Positions 46,922 to 58,620 of a stretch of DNA of 64,000 nt are shown here, in pieces. Position numbers and translations under genes: made by a program. The DNA is taken from assembly GCA_947034885.2 (NCBI GenBank), contig OX344755.2, positions 8,000,501 to 8,064,500 of the forward strand, written 5' to 3'. Under the pieces are notes generated by a model, which had not been told where the DNA came from, made no database searches, and was given only the letters and a program-made list of their open reading frames with translations. How positions within the stretch are numbered: the first letter of the stretch is position 1; the number at the start of each line of letters is the position of its first letter. Origin of the DNA: Thuidium tamariscinum. Its lineage: Eukaryota; Streptophyta; Bryopsida; Hypnales; Thuidiaceae.

Positions 46922-49723
46922 CTAATATGGATGTCAATATTTCCACGTACCTAAACATGTGACCCTATAAGTTATTCATTCATTTGAACCATAGAATATA
47001 TAAGAATGTTATAAAACATTTATTATTGAAATGGCCTTTGTAATTAACATTTGAAAAATATTTCAATTGACATTTTTTATTTCCAATTCTAGAATGGAGA
47101 TGAAGTCTAGGTCTTGGGCAAAGAAGAATGAAGGAGAAAGGTGAAGGGATGCTTACATTGAAGATCTGAACAAATATGATTGTTTATTTTGCAACTGATG
47201 TATTATACTCTTCTACTAATGGTACATATATGCCTTTGAGGACCTTTCAAAAATCAAATATTTATCCTTTTAAGTGAAAAATAAAAAATTTCAATACTCA
47301 ACCTTCAAAATTGTCTATAAAATTTTTGAAATGGTCAAAGGTACTTCACTCCTAAAAGCCCAAGGGGTAGGACGAAACACAAATGCATTATAAAATATAA
47401 GTTCTATAACTTTTTTGAATTTAGCATCAAAGAAGATAACATAAAGCACAAAATGTTGAAAGTATTTGTATGATCAAAATTATAAAATTATTTTTAGATT
47501 CTTTGCAAATGAATTTTGAAGATATAACTTCAAAATTTCACCAAGATACAATTTCTATCTTTAGTATGTGAAATTTTTTTGACCAATCAAAATTGTTGTT
47601 TCTATTGATTTGGAAAAAAATGCAAAAGATCTAGTAATGAGAGCATCAACACTTTCCCCAAATAATAATTTTTGCAACATTAGGCAATTCTAAACACTTT
47701 GTACTATTTCTCTTGTTATTTTTGTTTGACTGAATCAATCTTAGTTTCGAATATAAAAGTTGAAAGACAATCCAATTTTTTCAAAACTTAAAAAAAATTG
47801 AAAATTTTTTCTCTTGGAAAATTTTGCCAAAGTTAAGTAGCAACCCAAAAATGGTCACTTGAGCATTTAAGGGCTACTTGCTTATACAAAAATGAGCTTG
47901 AAATTTTAAATTGACCATATATGGTTGATTAGACAATTAGGGATTAATAGAAATATTCATTTGGTATTCGAAATCCAATACCTAAGCACTAATTGGTATT
48001 TCAAGGTGTATATTTAAATCTCAAAACCAATACATGAATCTCGCAATTGCCACCTAAATTGTATATACCACTTTGTTTGGTAAACAAATGATTGAAGGTC
48101 ATCAATTCTATTAGGGTAACCCTTTTTAGATACATTTGACTTGTTTTCTAAAGCCACAATTCATCACTCAATATTATAGATTTACTCCATACTATACAGA
48201 CAACTTGTTTTAGATCCACCTGACACTTCCCAACTTATCATGTTTGGCACTTTTTTCCACTTGATATTTTCACATTTGGGTTATGTTCTTTATTACACTA
48301 TGAATAGATAAAATCTTTTTTACCTTAAATACAATTTGTCTTTGTGGACCTAAAGTATTAAAGAAGGATAATGAGCAAATTGGACATTACTCATTTAGTA
48401 TAATAAGGTTGTTCTAAAGGAGACAATCAAGTAGGATATTTCTATGTTAATATAGGTTCAATTTCTAAGCTAGGTAATACAATCCCAAAACACACAATGA
48501 CACATTCTTACATTTCCTATTAGGTTCACAAATTACAATTTTGCATCAACATATTGATTTACCTCATTCACCCTACTTAGGCTCATAATCCACCATTTTG
48601 AAATCACACACAATTAAACTCCAGTACATACTAATACACAAAATTATACAACCAATTTAGGCCAGGACATTAAACACCTCTCAAAGTGGATAAAAATAAA
48701 ATCCAACTTAATAAACTAATAGGAAGTCGGACCTTTGGCACATACCCACCAAATTGGAGTACCCAACCACCACTAACTATTGATTTGGAACTCAAAGTCC
48801 AATTTACCATTGAATTCTAATTGGACTCACTTCCATAACTCAATTGGTTTCCACCTAACCTACTCATCCAAGGCTTATTTCTAGTTTGGCACTCATCTCA
48901 AACATCATTTGGAATTAATTAAGACCAAGTTGTAAAATTATCAATTTGAACAAAAAAGAGTAAAACTATCCTACCAAACAAACAAAAAGTGCACCTAATT
49001 GCATGCCTCAAAACCAAAAATAAACCCAACTAGTATATCTACATAAAGCCTATTGTATTCTCCCTTCATTGAAAATACAATAAAGTACATGGCGAGTCTT
49101 TCCAGACCTGCGGACATTAAGGGATTAATTGAAAGTCGATGCAACAAATTTACCAAAAATCAATGAATAATGATAATGGACTTTGCAGAGAGATTCCAAA
49201 ACTCCCAACAATGCAACCAATTGAGCAAAACATTGGCATAACATGACCCTCAGTAGCCCTTAGAGTAGCCGCCTTTTCCTCTCTGAAGGCTTCATCTACA
49301 AAAATATGCAGATGGGGAATTGAAGTATAATAAAAAAATATTTATTTTGCAATTAATTCTACAATAGTTTTCTATTGCAACTCTCACATTGGCTACCTAA
49401 GTAAACTTTGTCATTTGACAGTTTTGACATGTGTAACACATATTAGTAGTTACTGATTTTGGTGCAGAATATTCCACACCATTTCATCCTATGGATGGAA
49501 TGATATTCTATATCATTCTATGAAGCATGAGGCAGGATGTAGGAAAGCCATTGAATGTTATGAATTTTGTAGTTCTCCTTCAAAAATCCGTCTTAGAACT
49601 GTAAAAATTTATAGCAGTGACTCCTTACTTCAAATGCAGGACATTAAAGCCTACCACTGAAGGTTAGCCCAACATAGTAATTTTGGATTTTCTATGGTAA
49701 AAGTGAAAAAAAAAAAAAAAAAA

Positions 49724-49905
49724 CCCTCTTGGTCCGCAATGACCCTAAACTACCGGATGATGGTCGTGAGGTACCCAAAGCGAATGCTATGGTTGCGGGT
49801 TCGATCCTGGTGGCAGTAGGTTCTCTACCTAGCGTGAAATCAGCTTCTCTTCCTGACGGACCCCTCGCAATGTGTTTCCTCAACACGCTTGTATAAAAAA
49901 TTTAA
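49724..49905 (+). mobile_element. tRNA-derived SINE-like sequence
   Basis: A box-like TGGTCGTGAGG at 49761-49771 and a good B box GGTTCGATCCT at 49798-49808 have near-tRNA spacing, but flanking sequence does not fold as a tRNA (no acceptor stem or CCA region). The body ends in an A/T-rich tail near 49905. An 18-base A-run lies immediately before it (49706-49723). No clear target duplication. Confidence 0.55.
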
Positions 49906-50520
49906 TTTAATTTTTTTTTTAAAACAAAAAAAACTCCCTATATTGTGTCGTGTCTAGGATATGTTCTAGACTTCTCTAAATTAATTGAGGGACTCTAATT
50001 CCCAATACGAATTCAGAATTTAGAAAAAAAATTATTTGCAAAAAATAAAAAATTCCTGCGTTTTCAGTCCCCCAAAGTAAATCCACCATGCTGGCCCCAC
50101 CTTCGCTAACGTCCTGCACTTCAAATGGTGTGACCAGCGTGAAAGGGATGAAAGAAGCACGTTCATCCAAACGAATGGCACTGACGACGTGATTCATCCT
50201 CTCCAACGGCTCTTGCCAGCATTTCCACTTTGAACTGGAAGCCGACCTGCAGCTACAAATGCTTAACCATTCCCTGTTCCAGGTCGCGTGAGTTCTTGTG
50301 TACCGTGCCATTGCAATCTGTAGCTCCATGCCGATCGAGCCTTCGCTTGCTGCATAGCAGTTTCCATTGCGTTCGCACTGTCGTATTACGTGTTCTGGAT
50401 GTAGCTCGTCTTTGTCTGTTAGTGTTTCGATTTCTCCGAGTTGAATTGCAGTGAACCGTCGAAAGCTGGTCTTTCGATCGTGTGTTTAGGTTGTTGGAGT
50501 TTCTGTGAATCGCTGTAGCG
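49906..50520. other. upstream region of the 50521 gene
   Basis: Base composition rises from AT-rich to balanced after 50060. Probable promoter and leader for the plus-strand gene; no coding frame with motifs. The last 50 bases match the leader of the orphan exon copy at 38.1 kb. Confidence 0.45.
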
Positions 50521-52252
50521 ATGGAGAGCAGGAGGATGTCCACCCGGAGCAGCCGCCGCGCTTCGCTTCTGCCTGTGTCGCCCATCAAGCAAGGTCAGCG
50601 AAACGCCATGGCTCAATTTGATGTTCATAGAGCATGCAGTAATTGAGCAATTCTGTGGTTACTGCGAGGAGACGAGCTTGAGTGCTTCGCGAGGTCACTG
50701 CTCTGATGAATTGTTGACATACTGCCTTGGTGAGGGCAGGTCGTTGCCCTCTTAGTTTGGCTCTCTGAAGAAGTGTGTTTATGGCTGTTGGTAGTGAAAT
50801 TAGAGAGCTTATGTTGTCAATGTTGCAAGAGACACGAATTTTAACGCACTGACTTGCGATTTGTCGTGGGCGGTAGTTGTGATGGCGAATGTCATGCAGG
50901 GTATGGGAAAGACGTCTGTGAAGAGGAGTAGCCGGAAGGTTTTGGCCGACAAGACCAATGCCGCCCCCGTGGCGAAGTTGGATCCCGGGAAATCTCCCAA
51001 GAAAGATGCCGCTGTGGTTGCTGCTACTGCCCCAATCAAGGCCGAAGACGAAGTCGCGTCTCCGTGCTTTGTGCTGCAGTCATTTGAGCAGCAACGGATG
51101 ACACCTGAGGTTGTGCTGGGCGAGGATTTGCTACGCTCCCTGGTGCACAGCAACCTCACGATCATTCAGACTCCCAATGGCCCGGTAAGGCAGAGCCCTG
51201 AAGTCGAGACGCCGCAGTTCGGCGCCCCCGCTGCCCTTTCTCCGGCCCAGGATACTGCGAAAGAGGCGGAGGAGGTCGCTGCCGGAGTAGAGGATTCCAC
51301 TCCGCCCCAGCAGGTGAGCTTATGGCTGAGCCGACAACTAGTTTGCTCTGAACTCTCTGCATTGGTTTTTCAGCATTGGATTAGCCACATGAGAAGGCGA
51401 ATTCGTCACAGACGATTTATCCTGTGTGAGAGTCTCACTTAGTACAGCTGTTGGTAAGTTAAATTGAGTATTTGAGAGATTATCCTATCATTGCTGACAA
51501 TTTGGTGTCGGCAGGGGGAGGTTGAGGGCGATAGGTCGCCGGTAGAAGTCTCGTCTGCGAGGGAGGTCACAGCCTCAGTTTCAGAGAGGTTGTCGTCCGC
51601 TTGGGTGGGCCGTGATGTGGACGCGGTGCCGGAAATCGCTGAGGATGACGACTCCGACTGCTCCGTGCTGGTGAACGTGAGCTCCCCGGCCATGCACTTA
51701 GTCGCATCGCCGGCGCCGGCCACCTCCATCCACCCGACCACCCCACGATCTGCCGATTTCAAGTGGCAGCGGAGGGACCAGCTGGCGCTGAAGGTGAAGG
51801 AGCAGGAACCGGAGAGTTTCATCCACTATGGGAGAGACGAGGAGTACGAGGGTTGCGACGAGTACGACGTGGCGGAGGATTACGCGGGCGAGGTGATCGA
51901 CTGCGAAGAGATTTGCCAGGCAATCAGTCGCTTGGGAGTAGCGGAAGCAGGTCTGCCGGAGCACAAGGGTCGTCATATCCGCTTCAACTACAACAGCAAC
52001 GACGAGATGGAAGTGGAAGAAGTAGATGGTAAGGAGTCATTTAATATGCAGTCGAGGACTCATGAGATTTCGAATCAGTATCCAGTACATGAATTGTGAA
52101 TCCCAAGAGAATTTATTCTTGTGGACTGTCCCTGCTTGTTCTTAATTTCCGGTTTTGTGTACATGGTCGCAGTGATGCGTCTTCGAGGGGTTCCAACGCC
52201 AAGAGGAAAGCATCTTCGGTTTCCCGAGGAGCAGGACGTGCCAACACCTTAA
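50521..52252 (+). CDS. unrecognised acidic plant protein, C-terminal PTPRGKHLRFPEE motif
   Basis: Four exons give about 367 aa: 50521-50593, 50877-51313, 51515-52028, 52173-52252. I do not recognise the family with certainty. The N-terminus is basic (RRMSTRSSRRAS; then KRSSRKVLADKTN); the middle is Ser/Pro/Glu-rich with an acidic run (EIAEDDDSDCSV); near the C-terminus come VIDCEEICQAISRLGV, GRHIRFNYNSNDEMEVEEVD and finally MRLRGVPTPRGKHLRFPEEQ. The exon 3-4 junction in phase yields that basic ending, which supports the model. Basic N-terminus, low-complexity middle and short conserved C-terminal motifs recall chromosome-associated regulators, but this is a guess. The start of exon 2 is uncertain: AG at 50876 keeps the frame, CAG at 50900 does not. 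Exon 1 has an orphan relative at 38109-38181. Confidence 0.75.
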
Positions 52253-53886
52253 GCGGATATACTAATTGAAATGGTTTATTAATTCGGGGCGAGTGAAAAC
52301 TAGGCTCGTGATACAGCGTGTTAATCTAATATGTAGACTGATTGAGGAGTGACGGTTTTGGCAGTTCAGCAGTCGCTGACCAGCCGTTATTTTCGGTAAT
52401 CTTGAGAACTAGGGAGCTATATTGGCAAAGAGGTTGAAGTTATCGGCGATCAGCACTTGATTTGTGGATCCCAACTTAGCATGTGCTTAGTTAGCGTACG
52501 TTTCCTGTCTTCGGGATATTGGGTCTTGCGGCGATACTGGTAGTGCAAACCATGTCGTTCTTCCAACAATTTCTGTGGTTCATTGAAATATTCTCTTAAA
52601 AGTTTCAATGAATAATTCTATTTCACGTCTATCAGTGACGAACTTCCGTATGCATCCAAATAGTGAAACGATTTTCAATTCCAGGTTTGCGTGTCGAGAA
52701 CTTGTGAATCTGTTACACGATAAGATCATATGACCGAACCCGAATCCGTCAGGTATTGTAAGAAAGTGAACAGGAGCGACCGGGCCTTACCCTAGGTAAT
52801 CACCGGATCAATCCTCGTCAGAACCACTGCCAAGTAGATGCACATGATAAAGTACCAGCACATGTCCGAGTTGATAGTCGATGCTCAAGAATCTACCATT
52901 ATTGTCACTGCTGTTTGTCCAGCAATTAATCAAATAACTTGACCTCACTTATCCTCTAGCACACCCGAAACAGAATCTGCTTCCAAGTGCTGCCCGTCTG
53001 AGTACGAATACCTTCACTCCATTCCAAAATTTAGCTCCGAAAGTCCATGTACAACTCCAGAAATATCGACTATACGACAGCGACCTGTCCAATACGCTAG
53101 TGCACACTGCTCAGTACCCCGTAAAAAATTAGAGATGGTTTCGAAACTGAATCTATGCATCGAAATATGCATTAGAGAACCATGTCCAAATTCTGAATGG
53201 CATCTGTTACATGCTACCAGTACATGCGGAGCCGCTCTAAGCGAAAACTGGAGTCACTGGACTATGACAGGCCTATACTGAATAGTACTAGACGAACGAC
53301 GTGGCATCTCGAAACAGAGAAACCCACTAAAAATAACTCGTAACAGTTCATGAAGAAGCGCACAAACCCGTCTAAGAGTAACGGGAATATCTGTGATATA
53401 CTTCAAAATCTGAAGAGAAACATCAAAATATCACGTTCTGGGAAGAGGCGTACACCCTTCTGAAAATCCAATTACATGTCCCCGATCTTTACTCCACACT
53501 CTTAACACCAAAAAAGGTGATCGCATGGAGCTCTAACAGGAAACGCTGCAATACTGGACCGGTGGAGTTTCTACGGTACGATGGAACCGTAGCTCACCCC
53601 CCTATAGTGGAAAACAGAACACAAGGTTCTGTCAGTGATCTTTTCATTTACCTCATTTGATCCTCAAGTCGCTAGCCTAAAGAACCAGAAATGGTATCAT
53701 ATTTATGGTGCAAAATGGGTGTGGAGAGGCAGCAGATATAAATTTCATCACTTTCTTGTCAATAAGTGCATTTAACCTTTGTCCACTCCCTCCAGTTGGA
53801 CGACACTCGGATAACTAATTGGAATTATCAACGCCGAAAGCTTGGTAAACAGTGACATTCAGTGGAATTATCAACGCCAGTGACAC
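52253..53886. other. convergent intergenic region, no gene seen
   Basis: Lies between the 3' ends of the plus-strand 50521 gene and the minus-strand primase. No coding frame. A 16-base segment, GGAATTATCAACGCC, occurs twice (53820-53880), close to the primase stop. Confidence 0.5.
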
Positions 53887-55248
53887 TCAGCTATCTGTCT
53901 CCATCTCGGCAGCCTTCTCCTTCAAAAATTTCTGACTCGGCTGGACGTATTGGTTTGGATGATTAATGCCATCACACTGGCACGAGTGCACACCTTCGAA
54001 CGTCGCTGCACAAGCTAGCTGGAATGACGACCTCGTGTTTTCTCCATAACCACGTCAATTGATTTCGGATTCAAACGCATCCCCGACAGGGCTGCGTGCA
54101 AATTCTCAGAACTAAAATGCCGGTACGGACAGCCGTGATAGTTTCCTACTCCCGGATTCGACATGATGATATACATGCACGAGTACGGGGTGTAGTCGGT
54201 ACGTTTCCCTTCCTTACCATAGTTGTGGCGCACGTTGTATGCATACTCTTTGTCAACTTCTCTGCTGGCATCCTCGGCGCAAATGGACCTCTCCAGAAAG
54301 CCAGCGCGTCTTCCAGCTTCAATCCGATTCCCTTCAAGAACAGCTCAAGCTGATGGCGCCCGCCATAACGAAGATGGTGATCGTCTTGAAGCTGGAGATA
54401 CAGATGTCGCATGCACAACGGAAAAGACTTCATTGCCAAGCCATTCAAGTCCTCCAGCGCCACATTGGAACCCGAAGCAGTCTTCGAGAAATCCGGAGCC
54501 AAATTTCGCTTGCTCAAAGCCTCCAAAATTGGACTCAGTCGATCCTCCTCTTGGGCAGCGAACATCGCCGTCCAATTCCTATTGGTGAGCACCAGTGCCT
54601 CGGACAACATGGACCGGAAGCGGTTCGCAACTATGGTCACCAGCTGGTCCCGGGGCACGAATGCAAATCCCTGATGGCCACACCTTCCCAGTGGAAACAA
54701 GCTCCAGAACCTCCTGAAAGGGGACCTTATATAACGCAATGTCGCCAATTGAACTCACAGACTGACAACAAGAGCGCATCACTTGAGACAGCTTCTCCTT
54801 CAAAGCCTCAAACTCCGAGGAAGCAATTGCCTTGTACGGAAGCTTTGTTGCTCCTCAATGAAGGCTTTCTGCGACTCTAGGCTCTCGGTCCGGAACCAAA
54901 ACTTAAAAGTGCGGTCTCCATCTCCAAGAACCATCGACGAAGCTCCTCAGTTCGACAATGAACCAAACGCAGCACGAAATGCGATATCAAGTCCTTCTGC
55001 TGCTGCTCATCGGAGTGCACCGTCCGCATGTGTTTCTTCCACAAATCGATCACCGTAGACTCGGCATCCTCTTCTCGCTTCCCTCGTGAGCGATTCTCCT
55101 CGATGGCAATCAAGACGTGCAACTGGTCCAGCGCATACTGCTCGGAATCCTCCAGCGCCACATCCACCTCCGGCGCAACTTGGTACATGGAAACTCGGCT
55201 CCCGCCCACGCCGACTCCATGGGCCTTCACCACACCGACATTCGACAT
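53887..55248 (-). CDS. PRIM2: DNA primase large subunit, intronless, with five apparent small deletions
   Basis: The large subunit with its 4Fe-4S domain completes RNA primers for DNA polymerase alpha in the nucleus. Translation starts MSNVGVVKAHGV and aligns through ISHFVLRLVHCRTEELRRWF, ALYKVPFQEVLELV, QGFAFVPRDQLVTIVANRFR, LKGIGLKLEDALAFWRG, HNYGKEGKRTDYTPYSC and GINHPNQYVQPSQKFLKEKA. The cluster cysteines are present: FPLCMRHL, YTPYSC, HGCPYRHF, CQCDGINHP. The frame changes near 54905, 54838, 54678, 54256 and 54023. Each needs extra bases (1, 1, 2, 1, 1), four at short runs of T or C; 1362 + 6 = 1368 nt then gives 455 aa, the normal family length, with no nonsense codon. There are no GT-AG introns at the breaks. 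Two E2F sites lie upstream. Most likely a real gene with indel errors in the assembly; a young pseudogene is the alternative. Lack of introns is unusual for plants. Confidence 0.88.
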
Positions 55249-55268
55249 CCTGCACCTCCATCTCCACA

Positions 55269-55390
55269 AAAACCCTAAACAGCAACGAAATTTCTCGTCT
55301 TCCCAAAATCACGGAGAGGACCCCAAAACAAGCTCTAGCACGCGTGGTGAAGGAGACGACAGATTTGGCGGGAGGGGCTATGGCGGGAAG
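55269..55390 (-). promoter_or_regulatory. primase promoter: telo-box and two E2F sites
   Basis: The telo-box AAACCCTAAA is at 55269-55278. TTTGGCGGGA at 55364-55373 and TGGCGGGAA at 55381-55389 (inverse TTCCCGCCA) both fit the E2F consensus TTTSSCGC/WTTSSCSS. They lie about 115-140 bp upstream of the start codon, as expected for a gene induced at the G1/S transition. Confidence 0.7.
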
Positions 55391-56422
55391 CCAGCATTTT
55401 GTAAAACAATTTACATTTTAAAAAATGCGATTTTTCCAATGGTAGTTGCTTCTACGTACTTACTACTTACTTTGTCTCTATGAAATACTCCGTACTCATG
55501 TTTCCTTGGTAAAATACAAAAAAAACACCGATATTATTTTGAAATAGAGGAAATATTTTAATTCTTCATGCACAGAAAGTCAATTGAAGAAAAATAAAGA
55601 TATAAGCTCAAACACAAGGACATTAGACCAAGTATAAGGCAAAAGTTACAAAACCTAAGCAATATTCATCCATGGGGTTTTGTTGCACCAAACCAATTTT
55701 TTTTAAAGTGTTTTTCTTGACCATTTTTATCTGGCATTTTTTTCAACTCCATTTTCAATTCTACATGTTGAAGAATCAGATGTCATGAAATTCAAAACAT
55801 TTTGAAAAAAAATTCATCCCTAATGAGTTACAAACAATGTTGAATTTTTTCCCAACATTGCAATGATGAAAAAATTTAAAAGCAACGTAAAATTTTTTCA
55901 CAATATTGCAATGATGAAAAAGTGCATGATTTCTAAAGGAGACTTACCAAAGCCACTAAAGTCACTCCTAACCATCACTAAAGTGTAGCTTGACTTGAAA
56001 ATAGGTGCCAAACATTTCCATCTGTATCTCTTCCATTGTTTTGGCTACATTCTAATTTGTTAGGAATTTTTGCTAATTTCAAAATATGACTAATCATAGC
56101 AATCTAAATGATCTTCTTCCTAACCTTTATAGTCTAATTACTACATCCAAGGTCATTAAAAATATTCTTATCACACAACAATTAATCTTTAAACATTCAT
56201 CATTTTGTACATATACAATCTCTACGAATGGTTAGTGATAGTCAACATTTAGCATGCATTTTATGTGTTGTATGTGTTATGATATGTATTTTTTGAGGTC
56301 TACTAAGGAATTTTCGTAATACTGTATTTTCAAACTTTATACTAATGTAGAACAATATGAGTGGTTGAAGGTGTCAACTTCAATTAGTTCAAGTACAATA
56401 TATGCACTTCTCATCCTGATAC
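55391..56422. other. intergenic, AT-rich, no gene seen
   Basis: Base composition drops sharply to AT-rich past 55500, marking the edge of the primase island. No coding frame or clear repeat. Confidence 0.5.
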
Positions 56423-56900
56423 TACAAGAAAAAGGGTTGTTTTAACCCCTAAAGGCCCAAGGTCATTTTTTTGTCAAAAATCACTCAAAATTGTTATTTT
56501 TGCTACATTCATCCAAAAGAACAAAAAAAAGTGTTTTTATAGAATCTAACCATAAGATCTTGTACTTTGTTTGTCTAAGATCATGTGGTAAACATTTCAT
56601 GAAGTTTGATTGTATAGATTGAAAGATATGAACATTCAATATTGGAACATATAGTTTTTTTAAACACTGTCCTGCAATTTCGGATGACTTTGATTGCCAT
56701 TTGTTGAATTTTTTTGCGCTATAGACTTTGAATTAAAAAAAATTATGTGTTTAAGAATTGAGTTGAAAGTCTAGGATTTTTTTTAAATGCTTGATTTTCA
56801 TTCTTTAAAAAATTATTATGTAGAAGTAGGTCCAAGATTGAAAGAAAAATTAAATTGTTAATAGCTCTAAGATGGAAATGAAACACAATTGAGATTTTGG
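56423..56900. mobile_element. partial element: CACTA-like end plus TTAACCCCTAAAGG group sequence
   Basis: ACTACAAGAAAAAGGGTTGT at 56423 resembles the CACTA MITE terminus and runs straight into TTTTAACCCCTAAAGGCCC. The following 400 bp match the inverse of 31260-31513. This copy links the two groups: the CCTAAAGG motif may be subterminal sequence of CACTA-type elements. The other end was not found. Confidence 0.55.
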
Positions 56901-58229
56901 GTCTATAACCATGGAGCATTGAATGACATGGTAAATTAAGATTGTGAACATCATTCAATTGTGCATGTTCAACTAAAGAATGATGTTTTATGAGTGTATA
57001 TAATTGTCTTAAAGAATATTTAGTGACTCTTGGAGTTTATGGTTTGTTCACAATATGTGCTTTGCAAAGAATTATGCAAAGAACATTCATTTTTAAGCAA
57101 TTTATCATACATTAAAGGCATGGAAATTTGTTATGACTTTAAAGGAATGACTTCTTGAAAAAAAAACATTACTGGATTTTGAATTCTATTGACATTTTAT
57201 CAAAAGCTATAAAATCATTGATATCTACGATGCAACTTCATTTTGTCATTAATGTCAAATTCCAATCACATATTTTTTGAATGATCATCTTCACCCCTTA
57301 AATTTCAATTAGGATCAATTCTTTTCTCATGACAACATAAGTTTAGAGGCAAGCACCTCTATACAATCATGTAGTTTGAAATTATGATTTGATGCATAAT
57401 GAACGTGCTTACAAATGCTAGCTTCATATGAACTTTCATCAAAGGAGATTTGAGGGCATTAGGAGATTGTTCAAGGACTATTTTCTATTCTAAGAATAAG
57501 CCACTTCTAGCCAAAATAAAAAATAATACTTATTTATTTATTTATTTATTTAATTAAATATTATTATTGAGGTGTAACTCTTTCAATTATGTCACACTAC
57601 TTATATATGTAATAAAGTTCCTACAATTTTTATAGTCTAGGAATTTGCAATCTTCCAAAGGTTTCAAAAATCTTCTCAAGATACATTTCATTTCTATTCA
57701 CATAACTTACTTTCAACACATTGAAAATTCAATCATTTATATGGGGTCTGGAAAATGAATTATCAAGGAATCATGAAGCCTATTTTGACTTGCTAAGAAG
57801 ACTCAACAAAATCCTTTCCAATTATACAGAATCATGTTCAAGCCATCATTTAGACAATTTGAGGTGTTGTCACCTTTCACAACTTAGAAAGGTGGAAAGG
57901 AACCTTATTGGCTTAAATGTGCAATAACATGGTCAATTATATATGTCAACATACTTTTATCTACAAATTCAAATTTTATCAATATTATGTATAGCTTTAT
58001 TTTTTCATCTCACTAATGTATTCTAAATTGTAAGTGAAGGGCAAAATCAATACAAAAAAGTACATACCTCCTTCATTCAACTCTCCCATAGATAGTCTAC
58101 CCACTCTATGCATTTGAAATATGATAATTTAAAAACAAATAAAAACGGAGAATTCAAATATGTCATCTATTCTAGAATATTTTAGTGGTTTTTGTAATTC
58201 AAATTTTAATTTGTTTTGTAGATTTGTTT
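56901..58229. other. AT-rich desert, microsatellite
   Basis: No gene seen. A (TTTA)n microsatellite lies at 57531-57554. GGAGATTTGAGGGC and TTAGGAG at about 57443-57470 look like a scrap of the TTAGGAG MITE family. Confidence 0.5.
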
Positions 58230-58620
58230 TCAATCTTTTCAATAAAATTTTACTAAAAAACTTAATTAAAAGTCGCATTAGGAGAGATTTGAGGGCTCTA
58301 GGAGCCCGCGAGTTCCCACAGCCCGAAATCGTGTAATCTGCTGCGAGAACGCAATTCAGCAGGGAATCCTACATAGTCGAGCGACTGCCACGTCATTAAC
58401 TTCTTCTTTTTTTGAATTTTTTTCATATTTCAGGACCCAAAAAAATATTTTATTTTATTTTTTTAGATAGAAATGCTGGATTGACAGGGGCCAGCCGTTC
58501 CCAAACCAATTTCGGGAACAGTCCTGAAATGGCCCTTTGGAGCCCTCAAATCCCTCCTAATGTTACTTAAAAGACTGTACTACTAGGATTATACTTAAAA
58601 CACCCCTTTCTCTTGTAGTG
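58230..58620. mobile_element. CACTA-type MITE split by a nested MITE
   Basis: The right end CACCCCTTTCTCTTGTAGTG finishes at 58620, the same terminus as the three palindromic MITEs; ATAAAATTTTACTAAAAAAC near 58241 matches their central block. The interior is interrupted at 58276-58562. The left terminus is degraded and was not located, so the start given is approximate. Confidence 0.65.
58276..58562. mobile_element. MITE with CATTAGGAGAGATTTGAGGG ends, nested
   Basis: The left end CATTAGGAGAGATTTGAGGG and right end CCTCAAATCCCTCCTAATG are the same as in the copy at 20497-20746, as is GAGCCCGCGAGTTCCCACAG. It is 37 bp longer, mainly a segment with GGGGCCAGCCGTTCCC. It inserted into a CACTA-type MITE. 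Confidence 0.82.

Larger units (their letters stand above)
41426..49705. other. AT-rich desert, no gene seen
   Basis: More than 8 kb without a credible coding frame. It contains three palindromic CACTA MITEs and a 40-bp tandem repeat listed separately. GTCCTTTAGGGACTAA at 43791-43806 resembles one end of the CCTAAAGG element group, without a visible partner. Confidence 0.6.

Noticed and set aside
53887..55248. Processed (retroposed) primase pseudogene
   Set aside because: Absence of introns suggested it, but there is no poly(A) or target duplication, no nonsense codons, and E2F sites lie upstream; kept as a less likely alternative.
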